Below, piece by piece: positions 59,496 to 64,000 of a stretch of 64,000 nucleotides of DNA. Numbering within the stretch: the stretch's first letter is position 1; the number at the start of each line of letters is the position of its first letter. The notes below the pieces were generated by a model. That model worked only from the letters and a program-made list of their open reading frames with translations. It did not search any database and was not told the DNA's origin. Position numbers and translations under genes: made by a program. This stretch comes from Agreia sp. PsM10 (GTDB taxonomy: Bacteria > Actinomycetota > Actinomycetes > Actinomycetales > Microbacteriaceae): the NCBI RefSeq assembly GCF_030433855.1, contig NZ_JARUXC010000009.1:1-64000 (forward strand). The letters are read 5' to 3'.

Positions 59496-60452
59496 ATGGT
59501 CACACGGGTGGCGGCGGCCGTTGCGGGCGTCGCGATTCTCGCCGGATGCTCGTCGGTCTCGTCGGTCTCGTCGGCCTCATCGGCCGGCGAGACGGCGGCC
59601 GGCCCGACGGAGACCGCAGTGGCCGGTACGGCCTCGAATGGCGGGACGAGCGCCGACCGCGCGGATTCGGATGTCGAAGCCGCCAACAAGAAGACGGTGC
59701 TCACCCTCCTCGAGGATGTCTTCCCGGATCCGACGTCGGCGTCGGCGAAGACCGAGGCCGACGCTGTCGTCGCTTCTGATGCGGTCGCACACGGAGCGGG
59801 CCTCGCGGCCGGACCGGATGGCCTGCTCGACCAGTTCGCGGCGACGCACACGCGCGTAGCCAATGCCCAAGCGGTCGTCAAGCACGAGGCGGCAGACGGT
59901 GACCTCGTGGCCGTGCACTGGCAGGTGGCCTCCGACCCGAACGACGAGAGAAGCGGAGAGGCCGCCGTCGACCTCTTCCGCGTGACCGACGGCACGATCG
60001 TCGAGCGGTGGTCGTTCTCGCAGCCGATCCCGACGGGTACCCCGGCGAGCGGCAATACGAACACCATGTTCAGCGACCTCTACGCGAACGCAGCCGAGCC
60101 GGGCTCGGTGACCGAAGCGCAGGAGGAGAGCAACAGAACGTTCGCCGTCGGCGCCTACAACATCCTCTTCCGCGATCAGGATGTATCCGTGCTCGACACC
60201 TCGTTCGATCCGAACTACCTGCAGCACAACTCCGTGGCTCCCAATGGCACGGCTGCGCTCAAGGGTTTCTTCTCGGGCTCCGCCACCTTCCCGCCGCAGG
60301 AGTCCTCGATCTCGCTATCGGATGGCGACCTCGTATGGACCTTCTCGCAGGGCGCCGGTGCGACAGCGAGCGATCCCTTCCTGGCCGCAGACATCTTCCG
60401 GGTAGACGACAAGCTCATTCGCGAGCACTGGGATGTGGTGCCGACGAGCTGA
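59496..60452 (+). CDS. lipoprotein with two SnoaL-like domains
   Basis: The 318-residue precursor has a lipobox AILAGC (Cys18) and a Ser/Thr linker, then two NTF2-fold units (about 65-185 and 205-318) of the SnoaL-like aldol-condensation group, each closing with a strand such as DLVAVHWQVASDPN or LIREHWDVV. ATG 59496 is preceded by AGAGGAA; ATG 59469 would add nine residues. It should sit on the outer membrane face. The ligand is unknown. Confidence 0.83.
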   Translation: MVTRVAAAVAGVAILAGCSSVSSVSSASSAGETAAGPTETAVAGTASNGGTSADRADSDVEAANKKTVLTLLEDVFPDPTSASAKTEADAVVASDAVAHGAGLAAGPDGLLDQFAATHTRVANAQAVVKHEAADGDLVAVHWQVASDPNDERSGEAAVDLFRVTDGTIVERWSFSQPIPTGTPASGNTNTMFSDLYANAAEPGSVTEAQEESNRTFAVGAYNILFRDQDVSVLDTSFDPNYLQHNSVAPNGTAALKGFFSGSATFPPQESSISLSDGDLVWTFSQGAGATASDPFLAADIFRVDDKLIREHWDVVPTS

Positions 60453-61716
60453 CCTCCGAGGAGGGGGATCGCCTCTCCATCAGCCGCCATGGGCCGCCGA
60501 GCAGAGGGCTCAGGGTGACGACCGTGTACGCGACGGCGATGATTCCGAACGCCCAGGAGAGCCCGACGGTGTCGGCCGCGATTCCTCCGAGTAGCGCCCC
60601 GAAGGGCACGCCGGCCCACGCTCCGGCGTTCACCAGGCCGAACACCCGGCCGCGCATGTGCTCGGGGACGCGCTCGAGCTCGACCGTTCCGAGGATCGGA
60701 TTGAGCGAACCCGCGGCGAGTCCGGCCAGGGCGGTGACCCCGATCAGCACGGGCAGGGGAGCGCCGAGGGCGAAGGCGGCGTTCGCCGGCCCGCCCGCGA
60801 TCGTGAAGCACACCGCCAGGGTGACCCGACGCCCGACGCGATGCGCCACGAATCCGAAGGCGATGTTGCCGAGCAGCGCGCATCCGCCCATCACCGCGAC
60901 GAGCACGCCCAGCGCGGCGGCGCCCCCGAGCCGGTCGTTCGCATACAGGGGTAGCAGGGTCGAGCCGCGCGCGGCATCCATCAGATTCGTGATCAGCACG
61001 AGGCCGACGATCAGACGCATCAACGGGTCGTGGATGACGAACCGCAGCCCCGCGGCCAGGTCGCGCCAGTAGCCGCTCGGCTCGGCCGGCGACTGCGCGT
61101 CGGTCGGCGGCGCAGCAGCGGGTGCCGCTGCGACGAAGAGCCAGGTGAGCAGGGCGGAGACGGCGAAGGTGGCGGCGTTCACGAACAGGGCCGCGATCGG
61201 GCCCATGAGTGCGACGAGCAGCCCGGCGACCGTGGCGCCGATCATGCGGGCGAGGCGTTCGGAGCCGTCGAGCAGGCCGACGCTGCGCTCGAGCCGGATG
61301 CCGGCCCGCTCGGTGAGTCGAGGCAGCATCACCCGGCGCGCGGTCTGGCCGGGGGTGTCGAGCAGGCCTCCGGCGAAGACGAGCAGAAGCAGCGCCCAGA
61401 ACGGCAGGCCGACGGTGAGCGCGAGCACCGGGATCGAGAGGACCGTCGCCCCGCTGATGAGGTCGGCGACGATCGCCGCGCGCCGGGGGCCGACCCGGTC
61501 GACGACCACGCCTCCCAGTGCGCCGCCCACGACGACCGGAACGGTGGAGAAGAACGCCGCGATTCCGACCTCGACGCCCGTGCCGCCGAGACCGAGCACG
61601 TAGAACGGGATGGCGAACGCCGTGATCACGTTGCCCGTCTGCGAGATGGCGTGGGCGGCGAGCAGCGCGGAGAGGGAGCCGATTGCGCGGCGCCTCTCGG
61701 TCGTGGGGGTCGTCAC
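60415..61716 (-). CDS. MFS transporter
   Basis: The 433-residue protein has twelve membrane segments and the MFS pattern LGGVVVDRVGPRRAAIVADLISG (loop 2-3) and GFVAHRVGRRVTLAVCF (loop 8-9). It resembles the macrolide/enterobactin-type exporters. The GTG start overlaps the stop of the upstream arsR by four bases (GTGA), so export is under that regulator. Its C-terminus overlaps the convergent SnoaL lipoprotein gene by 38 bases. Confidence 0.91.
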   Translation of the reverse strand: MTTPTTERRRAIGSLSALLAAHAISQTGNVITAFAIPFYVLGLGGTGVEVGIAAFFSTVPVVVGGALGGVVVDRVGPRRAAIVADLISGATVLSIPVLALTVGLPFWALLLLVFAGGLLDTPGQTARRVMLPRLTERAGIRLERSVGLLDGSERLARMIGATVAGLLVALMGPIAALFVNAATFAVSALLTWLFVAAAPAAAPPTDAQSPAEPSGYWRDLAAGLRFVIHDPLMRLIVGLVLITNLMDAARGSTLLPLYANDRLGGAAALGVLVAVMGGCALLGNIAFGFVAHRVGRRVTLAVCFTIAGGPANAAFALGAPLPVLIGVTALAGLAAGSLNPILGTVELERVPEHMRGRVFGLVNAGAWAGVPFGALLGGIAADTVGLSWAFGIIAVAYTVVTLSPLLGGPWRLMERRSPSSEVSSSAPHPSARE

Positions 61717-62300
61717 GGCCGACGGTAGGTCTGATAGACGACCGACACGGGCTCGGCGCCCGTGCCTGCGGATGCGCCGTGCCCCTCGCTCACCTCGGCA
61801 TAGCGGGCGACGACCGCCTCGAGCTCGGCAGTCAGCGCGGCGAGTTCGTCGACGGTGAGGTGCAGCATGCGGTCGCTGCTCGTGCCTGCCTCGACCCACG
61901 CGCGCGGCAGCGACGGCAGCGAGTCGACGTAGTCGGAGAAGCGTGCGGCGTAGGCCTGCCCGACCGACTTCTGCAGCGCCGACGAGGCCGCCGCCTTGTC
62001 GGGGTCGTCGAGCAGCTCGGCCGCGTTCCAGCTGGTCAGGGGTGTCGTGGCCTTCCACCACCGTTCGCGCCGGTCGTGCGTCTGCGGCTCGGCAGGCTCG
62101 ATGAGGTCGATGGATGCCAGTTTGGCGAGGTGGTAGCTCACGGTGCCCGGCGCCTCGTCGACGACGTCTCCGAGTTGCGCCGCGGTCTGCGGGCCGCGCT
62201 CGCGCAGAAGGCCGAGCAGCCTCAGGCGGGTCGGATGCGCCAGCACCCGCATCGAGGCGGCGGAGGTGAGCGTGCTGCGGCTGGGATCGGTCGGGGTCAC
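61713..62300 (-). CDS. ArsR family regulator
   Basis: The 195-residue protein has an ArsR winged helix (MRVLAHPTRLRLLGLLRERGPQTAAQLGDVVDEAPGTVSYHLAKLASIDLIE) and a longer C-terminal helical part (about 85-195) as in regulators next to MFS exporters. No metal-binding Cys pair is present. It should repress itself and the MFS gene from the nested palindrome at 62318-62345. The start is GTG 62300, eight bases after TATAGT. Confidence 0.9.
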   Translation of the reverse strand: MTPTDPSRSTLTSAASMRVLAHPTRLRLLGLLRERGPQTAAQLGDVVDEAPGTVSYHLAKLASIDLIEPAEPQTHDRRERWWKATTPLTSWNAAELLDDPDKAAASSALQKSVGQAYAARFSDYVDSLPSLPRAWVEAGTSSDRMLHLTVDELAALTAELEAVVARYAEVSEGHGASAGTGAEPVSVVYQTYRRP

Positions 62301-62317
62301 GGCCTCAGACTATAAAC

Positions 62318-62345
62318 ACAAGAACCATTGCGCAACAGTTCTTGT
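62318..62345. promoter_or_regulatory. ArsR operator, nested palindrome
   Basis: ACAAGAAC, CA, TTGCGCAA, CA, GTTCTTGT is nearly symmetric over 28 bases. It lies just upstream of the -10 of the arsR-MFS operon. Confidence 0.75.
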
Positions 62346-62409
62346 GCTTTGGAACACCGAGTTCGAGTCGGCGGCAGACCGTCGTGACCTCAGGCCGAGC
62401 CGGGCGGGC

Positions 62410-63234
62410 TCAGCCCTGGGCGAGCTTCGCGACGTCGTCCCACTTCTCCCAGCCCGCGAGCCTCGACTCGTAGTCGGGGCGCACGATGTCGAACGCCGAC
62501 GCACCGAAGAACACGCGCAGAGGCGGCTCGTCGGCGTCGACCACGCGCAGCAGGGCCGCCGCGGAGGCGGAGGGGTCGCCCGCTCCAGCCGCCAGGCGCG
62601 CTCGCTGCTGCGCTCGGCGCTCGCGAGCCCCGTCGTAGGCGGGGTTCGGCTCGGCCGTGCGAGCGCTCGGGCCGGACCAGTCGGTGGCGAAGCCTCCTGG
62701 CTCGACCAGCGTCACGTGGATACCGAACTCGGCGACTTCCTGTGCGAGGGCTTGAGAGAAGCCCTCGAGAGCCCACTTCGACGCGTGATAGGCGCTCAGG
62801 TTCGGGAAGGCCGACACGCCTCCGATCGATGAGACCTGGATGATGTGTCCAGACCCCTGCTGCCGCAGGAACGGCAGTGCGGCTTGAGTGACCCAGATCG
62901 CGCCGAAGACATTCGTCTCGATCTGGTCGCGGAGCTCTTGCTCGCTCAGCTCCTCCGCCATGCCGAACTGGCCGTAGCCGGCGTTGTTGACGACGACGTC
63001 GAGGCGACCGAACTGGTCGAAGGCCTGCTGCACTGCGGCGAAATCGGCTTCTCTGTCCGTGACGTCGAGGGCGATCGGGAGGAGTGCGTCGCCGTACTTC
63101 TCGACCAGATCGTCAAGCGATGACGTGTCGCGTGCTGTCGCTGCGACGCGGTCGCCCCGCTCGAGCGCGGCTGCCGTCCACTCTCGTCCGAATCCTCGCG
63201 ATGTACCTGTGATGAACCACGTCTTCTGAGTCAT
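62410..63234 (-). CDS. short-chain dehydrogenase/reductase
   Basis: The 274-residue SDR has FITGTSRGFGRE, ATARD (favouring NADP), NNAGYG, Ser in IIQVSSIGG and the catalytic YHASKWA. It is of the group with the GGVSAFPNLSAYHASKWALEGFS segment, which acts on varied ketones. It is separated from the ArsR operon by the operator region and transcribed on the same strand. Confidence 0.91.
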   Translation of the reverse strand: MTQKTWFITGTSRGFGREWTAAALERGDRVAATARDTSSLDDLVEKYGDALLPIALDVTDREADFAAVQQAFDQFGRLDVVVNNAGYGQFGMAEELSEQELRDQIETNVFGAIWVTQAALPFLRQQGSGHIIQVSSIGGVSAFPNLSAYHASKWALEGFSQALAQEVAEFGIHVTLVEPGGFATDWSGPSARTAEPNPAYDGARERRAQQRARLAAGAGDPSASAAALLRVVDADEPPLRVFFGASAFDIVRPDYESRLAGWEKWDDVAKLAQG

Positions 63235-63288
63235 GCATTCGCAAACGCATCAGCGGCCGATGCTATTCCGTTCCTGTGGCCGCCGGGG

Positions 63289-63546
63289 CTACTCGTAGAC
63301 ATCGCGACGGTGGCCGAGGGTGACGACGACCACGAGGAGGACTCCGTCGTCGATCGTGTAGAGGATCCGATAGTTTCCGACTCGCACTCGATAGCCAGGC
63401 CGACCTTGAAGGGCCTTCGCCTGGGGAGGCCTCGGATCCTCACCGAGTAGCGCGATCACTCCCTGGATTCGTGGGCGATCCTGCGGGTCGATTCTGCGCA
63501 GCGCCTTCAGGGCTGCCGGGCGCAGTTCGATGCGGTACCGGCTCAT
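63289..63546 (-). CDS. relE: RelE-family toxin
   Basis: The 85-residue protein is a RelE/ParE-type toxin: YRIELRPAALKALRRID at the start, GRPGYRVRVGNYRILYTID in the middle and a late VVVTLGHRRDVY, the usual active region of RelE-type mRNA endonucleases (basic residues and a C-terminal Tyr). The start overlaps the antitoxin stop by four bases. It should cut mRNA on the ribosome when free. Confidence 0.92.
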   Translation of the reverse strand: MSRYRIELRPAALKALRRIDPQDRPRIQGVIALLGEDPRPPQAKALQGRPGYRVRVGNYRILYTIDDGVLLVVVVTLGHRRDVYE

Positions 63547-63791
63547 TGCCAGCCGAGGTCGGCCTTCGCCTGCGCCCAGGGAATGTTGTCGCCCTCTTCG
63601 GCTACGGCCGAGTCGAAGGCGCGCAGATCTTCGGCTTCTTCGAGCGCGTCCATCAGGCGCTCATACTGTTCCGGGCTGATGACGACGGCCTCGGTGCGTC
63701 CGTGTCGCTCGATGAACACGGCTTCGTTATGCGAGCGCGCGACGAGTTCGGAGAAGTTGGCGCGAGCCTCGGTGACGTTGATGGTCGACAT
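63543..63791 (-). CDS. Phd/YefM-type antitoxin
   Basis: The 82-residue protein has the Phd/YefM fold: INVTEARANFSELVARSHNEAVFIERHGRTEAVVISPEQYERL, with an acidic C-terminal part that neutralises the toxin. TACACT lies six bases before ATG 63791 on its strand, and GTACAT / ATGTAC arms at 63800-63826 form the operator for autorepression. Confidence 0.92.
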   Translation of the reverse strand: MSTINVTEARANFSELVARSHNEAVFIERHGRTEAVVISPEQYERLMDALEEAEDLRAFDSAVAEEGDNIPWAQAKADLGWQ

Positions 63792-63799
63792 GGGTCAAG

Positions 63800-63826
63800 T
63801 GTACATTTCTCGATAAATTATGTACA
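63800..63826. promoter_or_regulatory. toxin-antitoxin operator
   Basis: TGTACAT and ATGTACA arms around a 13-base AT-rich centre (63800-63826) lie just before the antitoxin promoter and overlap its -10 region. Confidence 0.78.
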
Positions 63827-63866
63827 GATGATACCCGATCGGTCCGACCGCCCAGCGGCCTGGACC

Positions 63867-64000
63867 CTACGAGAGCCCAGCGATCTCGCGCAGGGTCGCG
63901 AGGTGGGCCTTCCACGCGGTGCGGCCCTGCCTGGTGAGGGTGAGCGAGGTGCGTGGCATCTTTCCGGCGAACGACTTGCCCACCGACAGATATCCGGCCC
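63867..64000 (-). CDS. winged-helix regulator, C-terminal end (cut by window edge)
   Basis: The visible 44 residues read GYLSVGKSFAGKMPRTSLTL, then TRQGRTAWKAHLATLREI and a stop. This is the wing and closing helix of a winged-helix regulator of the HTH_34/MarR-like group, where PRTxLxLTxxGRxA is the typical pattern. The start and DNA-reading helix are outside the window. Confidence 0.75.
   Translation of the reverse strand, partial: AGYLSVGKSFAGKMPRTSLTLTRQGRTAWKAHLATLREIAGLS

Overview
The window reads as chromosomal DNA of a high-GC actinobacterium, most likely of the Microbacteriaceae. Pointers are roughly two-thirds GC with strong G/C at third codon positions, an actinobacterial-type Mn2+ (yybP-ykoY) leader in front of terC, CIRCE plus HAIR-like operators in front of hsp20, a DUF4397 - class F sortase - ECF sigma - RskA cluster, and many genes whose start codon lies 6-8 bases after a -10 hexamer (leaderless mRNAs). 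I see no rRNA, tRNA, CRISPR array, insertion sequence or replication origin. The family assignment is an inference.

Bases 1-13,000: the end of an unknown gene, a GNAT acetyltransferase remnant, a secreted lipoprotein, a general-stress flavin-type protein, terC behind its riboswitch, a minus-strand trio (SRPBCC, TPR, esterase), small proteins, a FusB-like EF-G-binding (FBP) gene behind a short leaderless ORF and a structured leader, a large membrane protein with paired-cysteine repeats, a UvrA paralogue and an XRE regulator. 13,100-19,500: hsp20, an ICMT/PEMT-like methyltransferase, a SatD plus membrane-protein cassette bracketed by mirrored operators, an unknown protein and an NhaP-type antiporter. 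19,500-25,300: a Drr-type ABC exporter with a SnoaL-like gene, LtrA and a PadR regulator sharing one palindrome, then two alpha/beta hydrolases. 25,300-37,500: DoxX, small lipoprotein, aldo/keto reductase, DUF4870, DUF429, XRE/SDR divergent pair, Tat-exported phosphoesterase, a ParA plus coiled-coil/Rho_N pair, and two MarR-controlled loci with related TTGACAT operators.

37,550-50,276 is one large catabolic locus: GntR, RidA and a PLP aminotransferase on the minus strand, then on the plus strand a complete Liv-type ABC importer (KHM, then GF) with a racemase-fold enzyme and an SDR inserted between M and G, followed by a second GntR, a flavin monooxygenase, another SDR and a CitE-like lyase. 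Three TTGT-N2-ACAA-type boxes lie in the divergent promoter region. The substrate cannot be read from the sequence, but the set looks like uptake plus oxidation, imine handling and lyase cleavage of a small carboxylated, probably nitrogen-containing compound.

50,300-64,000: aldo/keto reductase; the DUF4397 - sortase - ECF sigma - anti-sigma operon, whose sortase appears to start at CTG inside a CTGA overlap; an acidic repeat protein; an SDR; a tatA-tatC-tatB set downstream of a Tat-lipoprotein intradiol-dioxygenase-like gene and an isochorismatase; a two-domain SnoaL lipoprotein; an MFS exporter with its ArsR regulator; an SDR; a RelBE-type toxin-antitoxin pair; and the 3' end of a winged-helix regulator. 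Palindromic repeat elements recur between genes and, in three places, inside coding sequence.
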